Position numbers and translations under genes: made by a program
Assembly: GCF_030272615.1 (NCBI RefSeq)
Contig: NC_081414.1
Coordinates: 50,437,136 to 50,501,135 of the forward strand
Direction: 5' to 3'
Length of the DNA: 64,000 nt
DNA from: Cryptomeria japonica
Lineage: Eukaryota; Streptophyta; Pinopsida; Cupressales; Cupressaceae
Notes under the pieces: model-generated
Databases searched by the model: none
What the model was told of the DNA's origin: nothing
What the model saw: the letters and a program-made list of their open reading frames with translations, nothing else
Shown here: positions 1-12,329 of the stretch, piece by piece
How positions within the stretch are numbered: position 1 is the stretch's first letter
Layout: each line of letters opens with the position of its first letter

Positions 1-1163
1 CCATGTTAAGTGTTTGGCCAACTAGATCCTGGACAATAAATTCATGAAGATCCAACGCTGCTTGAAGACAGATCAAGCAATGAGAGAAGTTAAATGGATT
101 ACTAGATTTGATTAAGATGATAGAAATTAATTTGGAGATATTTTCTGTCAAATTATGATATTGCTGTGTAGTTTTGGAGTCAAACACATTAACCCATGTT
201 TCATTAGTAGTTTACAAGAACCTATCTTTCATGAGATTGAATATACACTTAGCACTTGTTGCATCTAGGTGATGCTCACAGAGGTAAAGCATTAGGCCTT
301 TTCAAGAGGTCATCCATCTCATAATCCGTGCTTGAGTATGGAAATTAATTCTTTAATTCATTTGCTATTTTAGATTTTTTTATTTATTTTTCCATTCTTA
401 TTTGTTTGGCTTTGCTGTACTTTAAATTGTAATCCAATTGTAAATTGTCTTATGCCAATGTTCTAGTTCTCTTGGTTTGAGGCACAGCCTCATCCTTTGC
501 ATTTCTTATTATCAATTAAAAGTACCTTTTTAGTCTTTCTTTATATCATAATAATTTAAGAAGCTCAAATCAAGGGAACTTTTCATTGTCATGCCAACTA
601 AGAAAGCCATGAAGAGTGTCAATGTGGAGGGACATCCATATTGGTAGAAGATGGCAACATATGAGCAATAGTATAAATGGCATTTGTCCAATGCTAAATA
701 AGTTTTTTGAGTGGGAAGCCTTCATTACAATTTTATTGGTTTCCACTTGGAGTTGAAACATACATTAGAGTATCTCATGGTTTTATCATGTAAAGAGACG
801 AGCATCCACTATTGAATTTGAAAATAGAGTTCTTTGTCTTTTTATATGTTGCATAGAATTTACACTTTGAATGTATGGCAAATTTGGTAAATGTAATTGT
901 CGTTGGCATCTTAGGCCACTTGATTAGATGAGCCATTTGCTAGGAAACAAGTTTTAGTTAGAATGGCTTGAAGATACCATGTATCCAATTCCAAGCCAAT
1001 TAGACTTGGGGGCAAAAGTAAAAAATGTGCTTGGGAGTTTTTAGATGTCCATAGAAAGGATAGAGAGGGTTGGATAGATGTAGACTAATAAGGGGGGATC
1101 CAATGGGAAGACCTTCATATAAAAGGAATTGAGCAAAAATGAGTTGCTTTGGGCTCTAAAATA
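1..1163. other. AT-rich intergenic DNA, no gene seen
   Basis: No frame in this stretch gives a recognisable protein and no terminal repeats were found. The open frames are short and AT-driven. It may be old transposon debris related to the duplicated segment that follows. Confidence 0.5.
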
Positions 1164-1697
1164 GCATACCAAATTGTTTGAAATTGTGGAACCATTCAAT
1201 GAGAATGGGTTGTAGGTTTCATCTCATATGTAGTTTTTGAACCATAGATAGGGGAGGAGAAAGCTAAGAATACCCTTGAAAGGGTTTATCTCTTTGAGGG
1301 GGTGTTTGAATACCACTTCCAATATTTCTACTAGGAGGCATAGACTTCATAATGATATCAAGGGACTCTACTTGGTTGTTAACTTGCATTTGGCTTTACA
1401 TTTTGGCCAAGAGGCAAATCATATTGGTGGCATACCAAATTGTTTGAAAATTGTGCCACCATTGAATGGCAATGGGCTGGAGGTTTCATCTCATATGTAG
1501 TTTTTGAACCATAGACAGGGGAGAAGAAAGCTAAGAATACCGTTGAAAGGGTTTATAGCTCTTTGAGGGAGTGTTTGAATACCACTTCCAATATTTCCAC
1601 TAGGGAGTATAGATTTTATAATGATATGAAGGGATTTTGGTTGATAACTTGCTTTTGGCTTTAAATTTTGGCCACTAGAGGCAAATCATAGTGGTTC
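1164..1697. repeat. Tandem direct duplication, unit about 266 bp
   Basis: Two adjacent copies (1164-1429 and 1430-1697) begin with the same GCATACCAAATTGTTTGAAA and run in parallel, with scattered substitutions and small indels, to a shared GGCAAATCAT near their ends. The second copy is more decayed. No product could be named, and the longest frame (1276-1500) exists in only one copy, so I do not call a gene. Confidence 0.85.
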
Positions 1698-1899
1698 TAG
1701 AGAAGAGGTTTGAAATAAAGCAAATCTTATGCTTAAAGAAATTAAGTGGATGGACCCAAGGAATTTTTACAAGAGGTCAACCTTGGCAAGTAATGATAAG
1801 TGATTGCTATGATGATAGTTGAAGGAAATCCCATTCTCGAAATTGTTCCCTTTCTAGATAAACTATGGCTTGATGGCTTCCCAAGCCTTTCGAATGCTT

Positions 1900-2890
1900 T
1901 TGGCAACAAAAGTATCTTTAATTTACACTAGTTCATTAATGATGAGTATGGAGTGAAGGCCTTGACTGTTCAAGCTTGCTAGTCATGAGGAACATTAGAA
2001 ACCATGCAATATATAAAGGATTGTTTAAGCTTCTTGGCCTTTTAGGGCTTGAATTATCTAGTTAGTAGTCAAGGCCAACCCTTTTCTATGAGCATTAATA
2101 AGGCCCAAATAGGTATTATTGTGTGGGAAGGAATGAAACTCTTAAGTGATTTGATGGAACCCTTTGCGTTGCCTTGAGGAGACCCAAACTAAGTCCTTGA
2201 GCAATCTCTCAAACTTTTGATAAAAGATTTTTGAGGGAGCATAATAGGAAGAGTAATACACGAGTGGTTGCAAGCACTTTATAGCAAATATGAAATTTCT
2301 TGACTAATGAAAGGGGCATCATGATTTGAAAATGTGATTTTTTTAGTGTAAATCAAAACAACTTACCAAAGAGCTATAAAAGTGGATTATAAAGCAAAGG
2401 GAATCTCGAAGAATCTTAAAATTTGCTTTTGGTCAATCCTTTTATAACTAAAAGTGTTCAATAAGGAGGGTTTTGGAAAAAGAATTAATGATAGCATTGG
2501 CTTTTTTACCACTAAATGCTAGAGCTAGAAGCAAAATAGCATTTAGAGATTGCAAAGCATGACTCACATTGTCATGACTTTCCAAGAGAGTGAGGAAGGA
2601 ATCATTAGCCTTTAGCCTTGTATTGGGTGATTGTATTGGTCAACAAATATCTAGAGCCTTCAACAACAAGAGCGTACAAAGTTGGAGCAAGAGTGCAGGC
2701 TTGTGATTGGAGCAAAAAATCCTAAAAAAACTAAGATCATCAACCATTAATGGTGAGATAGGCTAAGGCATCTATATAGAGCATTTGAAACCCGAGGTTT
2801 GAACAACACCTAGAATACAAGACATTTAATGCGGTCATTGGCTTTATCAAAGTCTATTTTTTTAATATAGCTTATGTTGCACGCATCTCT
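1900..2890 (-). pseudogene. LINE (non-LTR retrotransposon) reverse-transcriptase remnant
   Basis: Read on the minus strand from about 2860 to 2560, the translation has a domain-1-like start (IDFDKANDRIK) followed, after frameshifts, by LAPTLYALVVEG, which matches the plant LINE pattern RQGCPLAPxLYxLVxE. Further downstream it reads as a broken post-RT region, with segments such as SLVKKFHICYKVLA. There are many stops and several frame changes, and no intact frame longer than about 60 codons. The assignment rests on motif order rather than one clean domain, and the edges are approximate. Confidence 0.6.
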
Positions 2891-3865
2891 TTTTTGAAGA
2901 TTAATACATACTTTTTTCGCTTTCTTGTATAGAGTTATTTTCCAAAAGGGTTTATCCATGTAAATCATGTGTCCATATGGTTTGTTGATTATATTCTTAT
3001 TGTTATTTTTATGAAATTACATAATAATCATATGGTAATCCTCGGATAGGCAATTGTATCATATTTATGTACACTCGTGAGATATTTTATTGTAGTAGAT
3101 TCACATTAACAATAGTAATAGAGGAAAAATTAAGTAAAAGAATGAGAACATAGATGAAACAAAATACCAAGTGGATGGGTAGTTGGAACATTAACATGTA
3201 ATAGGGTATAAGCACTAATAGGGGAATAAAATGATATGTGCGAGAAAAAGTCAAGGTAAGCTTTTAGACAAAGTAACTTGGGCAAAAGAATGCATTTTGT
3301 AAGAGAATTTGGTCCCACATATTATTAGAAGACAATGCTTTAATACTTAGTTCATTTAATCCATTTCCTACATAAACTATGAGAGAAAAACATGCATGCA
3401 AGATTAAAAAATAACCATTATGCATAGATCAAAAGACTAGTCACAAGATAACACGAGATACATCTTGAGAAAACCCTCAAGAGAGAAAAACCCATCCTCC
3501 AAAAGATTCCATACTTCATCTTATTAATCAACAATAAAGCAATACAAAGCACTTATAGAGGTACAAAGAATAATTTTGTAACATTGAGCCCTTCAATGCA
3601 TCCTCCATGTGTCCATGCATGAATCCCATGCGATGATTCACATATGCACTCCTAAAAAAGACTCAATAATGATAGCCCAATCACGCAACCAACCTTAACT
3701 ACTAAACATGTGCTTGCTTATATAGACATAAGTTGACACAAATACAACCAAGTGGTAAGATAAAACCATGTAAACACAATACCATTGACCCCTCATTTAA
3801 TATTAGGTACTAAGTTTTCACTTTATTGAATATCTTTCTCCAATAATAAATAAAATACATTTTAC
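2891..3865. other. Intergenic DNA left of element A, no gene seen
   Basis: AT-rich sequence without a supportable frame. It contains text typical of decayed retroelement flanks (for example around 3440-3500) but no paired terminal repeat inside this window. Confidence 0.4.
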
Positions 3866-4188
3866 CAACCCGTAGTGTCATAAAATTGCAACCCCTGCAA
3901 TTTGTGACCACATTAGGGCCTTCACATTGGCAATTTGAATCCCCAAGCCCGACCGGAGACCCGAGACTTGCTCATCTCAGGAAACTGCACTTTTTCTGCC
4001 CTCTGCACTACCTGAACCTGCTTCTTGTCCTAAGACAAGGGCAGGATAGGGGCGTGGCGCCCTTGTCCCTATCCTATTTCGAGGCCCCCTCTATCCTATC
4101 TTTGCATTGGACTTTGCAATTAAAGTGGGAAAACTTTCCCTATGTCAGCCTGTGACGAAAAATTAGTCAATTAACCCTAATTGACGAA

Positions 4189-4196
4189 TATATAAG
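4189..4196 (+). promoter_or_regulatory. TATA box of element A 5' LTR
   Basis: TATATAAG lies about 320 bp into the LTR, just after AACCCTAA. The same arrangement recurs in the 3' LTR at 22943-22950. E1 lies about 170 bp downstream, so a transcript started here would run into E1 before reaching gag. Confidence 0.6.
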
Positions 4197-4629
4197 TCAC
4201 ATTTGCCCTCCCATTTGAAAAAGTTCAATAAGCGATAAGTTGGATAAGCGAAGAGTGGGCATAAGTTCAAGCAATCAAGCATTCAAACATTCCTTTCCAG
4301 CATTGAGCATTCTCAAGTCTCCCTTCAAGGCTAGGTGTTGCATTCAAGTCAAGGATTCAACTTGTTGTCCTCATTTTTTGTTTTAAAAAATGATGGACCA
4401 TTACATGAAATTTTTGTCAAAAAATGAAAAATTTACTTTATGACACACTTCCCGAGGTGGAATTTTGCCTTATCTTTTAGACTGGACTAATCTTTAGTCC
4501 ATCCTCGAACCACGTTTCGAATTTCATCGCATTGTGGGTTCGTTTGCTATGTTTTTCCTTCAATTTCGAGTTTTTTCTCCTTGACTGCAGGGGGGAAATT
4601 TTCCTTAAGTTGCAAATTTTTAATGTTTT

Positions 4630-5215
4630 CATTTGTTTTAATCTTTGTAGGAAAATTTTAAGTTAATTACAAGTGCACTTATGAAATTAGAACTTGTAAC
4701 TTACTTTTTATTTCCCCCTTGATGTTTTTTGGCTTTTTAAGTCATAATAGGAACTTTTTGGATAAGTTACAAGTTAATTTTAAATTAGTTAATTTTAAAT
4801 TATAAATTTAAAAGTCACTTGTAATTCTTTTATAAAGTTCCTATTTAAGTGTTTTTACTTGTAATAGAGATTTTATTTCCCTATTACATGTTTTATTTTC
4901 TATTCATTTGTAAAGGAAATTTTAAATCCCCATTACAAGTTCTTTTTTAAAGTTAAGTTATTAAAACTTGTTGAGGGGATTTTATTTTCCTCTTACAAGT
5001 TATTATAACTTGTATTTCTCTCACAAAAACCCGATTTTGCCTTGTGCAATGAAAACTAACGTTTTAAACTTGTAAATGAGTTCCAAAAACCCGATTTGCT
5101 CTAGAATGGAGATATAGTTACATTTTAAACTTGTAATATGAAGAAAGGAACCCGATTTTCACTATTACATGCAAAATTGAAACTTGTTGCATTTCTCGAA
5201 GAACCCGACGAGCTT
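4630..5215 (+). repeat. Cluster of ACTTGTAA / TTACAAGT and CCCGATTT motifs in E1
   Basis: ACTTGTAA or its complement recurs about a dozen times here, often in inverted pairs, interleaved with CCCGATTT. More copies appear at 5820-6190 and 8865-8960. Spacing is irregular. It occupies the upstream part of E1, like the motif arrays of E2 and E3. Confidence 0.6.
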
Positions 5216-6385
5216 CTTAGGCGAATTTGTTGAAAGTTTCAACCAATTTTTGTGGAGATTTTCTAGGAGGAAGAAGGTGTTTTGAATTCTTAGGTTTTTT
5301 CATGCATCTTGAAACTCTTTCCATGCCATTGGTGGATTTATTTGCTAGTTTGAAGGCGTTATAACAACAACAAGTGTTTGCCAAAATACCAAGTTTTTGT
5401 CCTCCAAAATGCCACGAATCTCTTCTCTCCCATATTGTTTTGCCTTCTCAACCCTAGGCGTTGAGATTTAGGGGAGATTTGACCTATTCTTGTGCCATTT
5501 TTCAAGGTGTTTTTGCTAAAGATGTTTTTAAAAAACGTGGCTAGGGTGTTGAAGTTCGTTTTGTTGCTTATTTAAAGGTTTTAAGTCTTCATCACGAGGA
5601 TTGTTGCATTTCCTTGGAAGAGCATTTGGATTGAAGCAAGGTATGTTTTCTTTTCATTTTGTTTTTATTTCTTGTCTTCTTGTTTTATCTTTCTAGTTGT
5701 AAATTTGTATATATGTTGGTTTTGCCCTAAAATCGTTTTTGTGAGAGAGATTTTCCCCTTTACAAAGCAATTTGTAAATTGCATTGATCTTCACCATTTT
5801 TCCTCTTTACATGCAATCGGATTTTTAAATCCCGATTACAAGTAGAATGAAAATAATTGATCTTCCCATTTGATCAGAATATTTTAATCATCTTTTGGTA
5901 AAATTCCAATTTTCTAAGTGGAAAAACACCCATTCTTTCAAAATCGGGTTTTTAGAACTGGATTACATGTTGAAAGTTCTTCCCATTTTCTTGAAGATGA
6001 CATTCCCAAATCCTTCCATTTTTGTTCATACTCATTGCCTTTATCCATCATTCCATTCGCGCCATTTCCCACATGTCAAAATCTCATTTTTCACTCATTT
6101 CTCCATTTTCCGTTTTACAAGTATACTTGCATTCAGGTTTCAAAAATTCGATTGCATGTTTGCCTTTCCCCACTTGTATACTTGTAAAACGTTCCCCAAG
6201 ATCCGAAATTGGTCAAAGTCAAGTTTCAAGCATTTGCCTTTATTTCCCATCGTTCTCTCACAAAGTTGTGAAGTTCAAGGGCTGGAGTTCTTCCCATTTG
6301 AAGAAGAAAAATGTTATTTGTAGTTGATTATGATGTTGCTTTAACACTTTTAAGTCTTCATCGCAACATACGAGGTTGTTCTTCA

Positions 6386-8793
6386 ATGTCAGATTTACCA
6401 TCATCTTCCATTCCAAAGAAGATGAAGTATAAATATGACAAGTACTAGAATGAAGTTTCCCCTTCACAAGTTTCCTCTCCTTTGGATCATATCAAGGATA
6501 CTAAGATAGGGCATGTTGACATGTCAAAATTTATTAAAAGGGTAGAGGATCCACAAGATAGTAATATGCATCGGTTGTTGGACAACCACATTCATCATGC
6601 ATCTTCTTTTCCAGTGGCTGCCCTAGAACCCGGATATGTTCTCACTTGTGCTCACCACTTTGACAAGGAGATGAGAACCATTAGAAATGATGATGGTGAG
6701 GCAATAATCCGTCTTGATGCATATACTATTGAGAAAGTCTTCAGAATACCATCGACACTTGTGTATATGGAGATTTCAAAGGATAGTGCAGCTTAGTACT
6801 ATGTCAAAAGGGAAAAGGATTGCAAATGCCACATTAACAGATGGATTCATGAGCCACGAGCCTCTTTCACAAGGTGGGCTAAGTTGTACCGTTGTGACTT
6901 CAAGTGGGAAATTGGAGACATCAATACTCTCCTCAATAGGATGATGGGTCTTGAGCACTCTAATGTTTTTGAGCCCTGGATGTGTCATTTTACCATGTTC
7001 ATAAGGGAGTCCCATCATATATCATGGGGAGAGATTATCAGTGACGCTTTGTGTGAACAACTTGTAACAGTCTCTACTACCATGACATTCTACATGAATT
7101 CATACTTAGTGTATTTGGCAGCATAACTTAGACATTTCCTTGGTCCTTCTACCAAGGGTGATCGCTCGCTTATACTTGTGTGGGAATACTATGATCAACT
7201 GCCCTTAAGATCGAGTAGATTACATTTCAGGAGGGTTCAAGATGCATTCTTTGGTTACTTCATGTGCTAGTTTGACAAGACTCGAAAGAGCATAATGGTG
7301 TCAGATAAAGCATGGGAAAGAGTGAATGAGTATGGTTGCTTGTTCCTTCAATTCCCGACTTTCACCTATATAAGAGTCAGATGCTACAGTGGGCAACCAT
7401 ACATGCTTCCTAGATACTCGACTGATAAGATTATTCTTATGGAGTTGGGAAGACAGATCATGACTGTACATGCACATCAATCAAACATAAGGATGGGATG
7501 GGGATTTCTACAACCAAACCATTAAAAATTGGCCGATACTCCCTTATCACATCCACCAAAGCCAAAGCTATGGAGACCGAGATGCAGGAGATTAAACTCA
7601 AAAGGTTTAAGTCAAGGGCAAATTTTGACTACCAAGGTATGAAGGAAAAGATCAAAAAGTCCTTTATACATGTGCATCACATTGAGGATATTTGGGTGGA
7701 TCTTCGTACAGAAATGGAGGTTCTCAAGATGGACTACTGTAGGCTCGCCCTTGAGCAAGTTAATGATTTGAACCTGGTGGACATTCCGCAAGGGATGATT
7801 GATGATGGGAATGTGCTTGATCCAGAGTATGTCTCACGAAGGGTTGATGAAGCCCCACTTCTTTTAATCCAATGGTCACATAAAGAATGCACTTCCATTC
7901 TTGAAAGATTTCAGCCTATCCTAGCTAACACCAACACTTGGCTCAAAGGTAATGGTGTTAGATTCATCAAGATCAAGGTTGGAAAAGAAGAGGACTCTAT
8001 GGGGCCTCTTGGACGTAAGTTTGAAATTCAGATCGACAACAAGGAAGGTGCATCATCTTCAGGCACTAGGATCAAATTACGGGTTAGTCGGGCAATAGTG
8101 CTTCCTCCCGAGGAGGCGACTGTTTGTGGAAAAGAAAAGTACCAGATTCACATTCATGTGATTGATCCTAATGATCTGGAGGAAGGACAACAATCAGATG
8201 ATGCTCCTAAGTCACTAGCTTCAGAGTCACCTCATGAGATTCCCTCCTCAGTTTCCATGGAGTTGCCTCTATCTCCTCCTGACACAGTGGTGGATGAGTC
8301 TCCTCAGAATGTCGTTCCTATTTCAGTAGTTGAGCCACCTCTTGATCATCAACAAGAGAGTTTGCTGGAAATATTTGAGTATACTCTTGCATGCATTCAT
8401 TAGTCAGAGATTGATGACACAATGAGATTGCGAGTTGAAGTATTCCAAGGTGTTGTTTCTCATTGTGAGAAGGCCTCTTGCAATATCATGGGTCAGAATG
8501 GGGAGTTGATACCAGAAGAAGAAGTTCTCACAGATCTACAAATGAAGATTCATAATGAGTGGAGGAGTGAATAATTTTCAGCTGCCTCAATTCAAGTTTT
8601 GATGAAACATCAAATCTTCTTGCATGAAATCCAGTCCACTTTGGAGAAAAACAACTCTATGCTTCTTCAGTGCCATGATACCATTGTGAAGACCATGATT
8701 GTTGCCAAAAATACCTACGAGTCGAATCCTGCTGAGCTACAAACGATCATCCAGAAGTTTGAAGGATTCATGTCTTCACATGCTGCAACTTAA
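6386..8793 (+). pseudogene. Retroelement ORF of the FRIP/FEPWM family (E1 copy), broken
   Basis: About 800 codons, function unknown. The chosen start is the ATG at 6386, in frame with the conserved part. Landmarks in order: KVFRIP near 6735-6755, a block containing NVFEPWMCHF near 6965, SYLVYLA near 7105, and a C-terminal third rich in Glu, Ser and Pro (8170-8400). The frame is broken by stops at 6446, 6794, 7124, 7268, 8401 and 8571 and by a frameshift near 7500. The E2 protein aligns along most of its length, for example IGDxxxLLNRxxG then FEPWM, and FTYxR then PYxLPxY. The FRIP motif is reminiscent of uncharacterised plant transposon proteins, but I cannot name a family from sequence alone. 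It lies on the sense strand of E1, upstream of where transcription would start. Confidence 0.7.
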
Positions 8794-9129
8794 GTGTTTT
8801 TGAACACTTAGTTGCATTTTTCAGAATTGTAATCTCTTAGTTGTAGTTTTTCTTTTGACAAATTTACTTGTAAAAATATTTTGTAAATTGCAAGTCAAGT
8901 CATTACTTGTACTTTTGTAATTACAAGTAGACAAGTAACAAGTCAATTTAGAGTAAAACTTGTAACTTTGAATAAGTCACAGTTAGTTATTGAATAAGTC
9001 ATGGTGGTTGAGAGATTTTCTCAAGTTAGTTAGGATCCTCCCACCTTTTTTCAAGACTCCTCTCCTAAAAATACTTGAGGGGGTCTATTGTAATTTTTAT
9101 CTTTTGGAAAGCAAGCAAAAACTGAAGTA

Positions 9130-9545
9130 TTGAGACTTTGTGCTATATTCTTGAGTTTATGTTCAACATTATCATTTTTGCAAGTGTTTCTTAAAGGGTT
9201 TAATCAAATTTGATTTGCAGACTTTATGCTGCAAGTATTGGAGATTAATTTAGTTAAAATAGAAGTTCTATTGAGAAAAGTTGTAAGACTTTGTGCTTAC
9301 ACACGTTCTTAAGAGAGATTAGAAGTAGATTTTATAATAAGAAATAGTTGTGAAACTTTGAGCTCACACTAGTTCTTGTTGTCTTGTGTAGAAAGAAATA
9401 AGTTATTTCAGACTTTGTGTTGCCATAATTTGTTCTTGATATCATTAGAATAGAAAAGGGTAGATAAGGCTTCACATAGTCAAGACTTTGAGCTTGATAT
9501 TGTTGTCCCGTCCCAAAGGAAGTGACATAAGTCTTTGAGCTTTCA
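9130..9545 (+). repeat. Seven degenerate hairpin units with loop ACTTTGNG in E1
   Basis: Units near 9132, 9217, 9283, 9350, 9408, 9480 and 9527 share ACTTTG(T/A)G. Three have perfect 5-bp stems of different sequence: TGCAG/CTGCA at about 9216, GTAAG/CTTAC at 9283 and TCAAG/CTTGA at 9480. The unit at 9350 has GTGA/TCAC, and the others pair weakly. Spacing is 47-85 bp. The loop is conserved while stems change on both sides. It lies in the last 700 bp of E1, expected to be transcribed if E1 is an LTR. Confidence 0.6.
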
Positions 9546-10517
9546 GGAAACTTCATTTCCTTTCTCTCATTTCATTTCAAAAAAGTTGTTATTGTTGTTT
9601 TACGTTAAATTGCTATGATTTTTTATGAAGAGAAAATGATATTGGCTTTCTTGAAAGAAGAAAAAAGATTTTTGTTCCATCCTATTTTAGTTTTAGTATT
9701 AGATAGATAGGGGGAGCCTTCCCTTAATTAGGAGAGTTTTACTCACACTGTGGTTGAAGCCACAATTTTGTATATTTTCCCAAGTGTACAAAATTTTCAA
9801 CCAACACAACCATTGAAGAGGAGATCCCTTTCAACATTCAATTCTATACAAGCAAATCTACCTACATTCTATCTACAACCTCCCTTGAGGTGAATTGCAT
9901 TTCAATCTTTCATTTACATTTACTTGCAAGTACTTTCTTTCATTATTAGGTTAATTCCAAAATTGGGGTTTGACCTGAAGGCAAACCCCCAATCCCAACC
10001 CCTTTTCCTCTCTTTTTTGTGTGTAGGTTTCAGGTGTGCAGCTGTGTTTGCAGATTCAGACTCCATTTGTAGAGGCAGAGAAACCCTTTTCGTTTCGGGG
10101 ATTTTTCGGAGGACTGTGTGCACTTTCAACATGGTCGCGACAACTTTTCCTCAAATTCGCAGGGCAGCTTCGTCTCGACATATTATAGCTAAATCCAGGT
10201 GCACAACTTCATCTCACGCTTCTATTTCAAGTTATATTCAGTTCTTTGCCACTTTTACACTTAGTCTCACAACACATAATTCAACCATTTTTCATTCTAA
10301 AAGAGGGGTTAGCTTGTCATTTCACACCATTATCAATTCATTTGGTATTCAATCTCTTTCCTAAGGGATTGGATCTAGTGAATTTCCCCCCTCTTTTAAT
10401 ATAATGCGGATAAAGTGTTTGAAGGGAAATACGTAGTGAAACCTCAATCTCTCCTCGAAGGGAAGAAAAGATTTCCTCTTGATCTCTCCATCATTCACTT
10501 TTCCCCACACCACATTT

Positions 10518-10530
10518 TGGTGAACCCGAC
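10518..10530 (+). other. Candidate primer-binding site of element A
   Basis: TGGTGAACCCGAC begins 3 bases after the 5' LTR end (10514). It would pair with a tRNA ending GTCGGGTTCACCA. I did not identify which tRNA that is. Confidence 0.6.
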
Positions 10531-12329
10531 GTCTTACATACTTTATTCTGAACATCATTGCATATTTTTCATTTACAAGTTTAATTTTTCTGCAAACTTA
10601 GTGGTTAATTCATTCAAAACCCTAGTTTTTAAAATTAAAATTGATCTTGTATTTTGTAAAAATTGCTTGCTATTGTCTTAGATCTGAAAAATTGCCTTGT
10701 TTGTCAAATTCTATTTCTTCATTTCCCAAATCAATTTGCAAATCAAATTCACAAAATTAAGAGGCTAATTGTCAAAACCCTAATTTTTAAAAATCATCTT
10801 GAAATTGTGCAAAAATTGAATTTCCATTTAATTTTCAGATTTGTGATTGTTTTCAGCCTTATCTTCTATCTTAAAAATTCAAAATTCCAAAAGTTGTGTG
10901 GTTAGGTCCCAAAACCTAATTTTCAAATTGAATTGGATTTTGTACAAATTTCAATCAATTTCAGTTTTCTAAACATTTTTCAAGGTGTTCCTATCCATTA
11001 GGTTTGATCTTTTTCAAATTTACAATTCAATTCCTTATTTTTCTCAAAACCCTAATAGGGTCCTATTTTCACATTCAAACCTTAATTTCGACTATCTAGA
11101 GATTGTAAAATCCACCAATTTTTTGGGGTTAGCTTTAAAATCATCGTAACTTTCAGACCTAAATTTTTTGAAAAAAGTTGGTCGAATCGTGTGCACTTTC
11201 AACATGGTCCCCGACTTTTTTCCCGAAATTTCAGGAGACTGTTATGACCATGTTGGTAAATAGATTTGTCACTGCAGTCGTTTACCTAAAACTGACCCTG
11301 TTTGCCCAATGAGCAGTGACAAACGTTCCAACAGTTGGAGAGATCGTTCTGTGAAACATGATCTTCCTCTGCGTTTGAGAGGGGCAGCTCCCTCGTATGA
11401 TAGGGGTATTTAGGATTTTGTGTACTTTCAACCTAAAAGTACATAAAGGAGAAAACATAAAACTAAAGAGAAATAAGGATAGAAACCCCAACAATAGACA
11501 TACGACCATCGACTGAGATTTCCCAACATTAGCAAGAAATTACAAGGGGAGTTCATAAGGTAATATTCTTAGCCATGACATACGGAGAGATAAAATTTGA
11601 AACACGTGTCAATGGTAGGGAAATAGATCCACAATTATTTATGCCTCATGACAAAACTTGAAATGAGATATTTTAATCATTTGGGGACAACAAAGACCAA
11701 AAATTGAAAGTTTAAAATATGACAAAGTATGAACTGGGTTCACATGAAAGTTGGCCACACAATATAAAATGACGTTTAGATCCTGATTGTAAAGTGATTT
11801 CCTTCAATTTGTGATAATTCTCAAAATTCTTCCATTTTTTGGATTTTGAGTAGTAATCACCTTGGACAACGCGTTCATTACTTACGCGTAAACACTCATT
11901 GGACCTTTACTAGACACTGAGACCGATTTGAAGTTCAAATTTTATGTAGGCCAAATATGGGGGCAACAGACCGTATTTATAGCTTAAATCTAGAAATTGG
12001 TTGATTTTGTCAAATTTTTATCCCTCTAAAATTAAAAATACCTTCACAATTCAAAGTTTCAAATTTGAAGAATTTTTTAAAAATTAAGTGGTTAATTATA
12101 ATCTGCCCTGATTTTAAAATTTCTGATTTTGTCAATTTTAAAATTTAGAGTATCCCATTGGCCCTAATTTTAAATTCCAATTTCCTTTCATTTATCATAA
12201 TTTTTTTTCGGAAATTGTGTCATTTTCTTCTTTCAACAAAATTCAAATTGTTTAAAATTTTGCATTATTCAATTTTGTACACTTTGTTCCTATTATTCAA
12301 AATTCAAATTCAAACTTTCCCTCTAGTGC
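10531..12329 (+). other. Untranslated leader of element A
   Basis: AT-rich, with no supportable long frame. It contains a second diverged copy (11180-11240) of a stretch found in the LTR at 10110-10160, sharing GTGTGCACTTTCAACATGGT, which suggests that an LTR end was duplicated into the leader. Confidence 0.5.

Larger units (their letters stand above)
4363..9806 (+). mobile_element. E1: 5.4-kb TGTTG...CAACA insertion carrying a long broken ORF (solo giant LTR candidate)
   Basis: Comparison with the uninterrupted 3' LTR of A shows that 5444 bp were inserted after CAACT (4358-4362; the right copy is CAACC, 9807-9811). It starts TGTTGTCC and ends CCAACA. No terminal direct repeat, primer site or polypurine tract was found, so a complete LTR element is unlikely; a solo LTR is the simplest reading. 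It carries a sense-strand ORF homologous to the one in E2, many ACTTGTAA/TTACAAGT motifs, and a set of small hairpins near its 3' end. No strong TATA box is visible; a weak candidate lies near 9066. Confidence 0.75.
3871..10514 (+). repeat. 5' LTR of element A (interrupted by E1)
   Basis: Segments 3871-4362 and 9807-10514 together match the 3' LTR at 22625-23814. They start CGTAGTGTCATAAAATTGCA and end in CCACACCACA. The interruption corresponds exactly to insertion E1 plus one copy of its target duplication. Frames inside the LTR, such as 9924-10364, also occur in degraded form in the 3' LTR and are not genes. Confidence 0.9.

Noticed and set aside
9924-10364. 146-codon frame in the 5' LTR of A
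   Set aside because: Lies wholly in LTR sequence, broken and shorter in the 3' LTR copy (23221-23475), with no domain.
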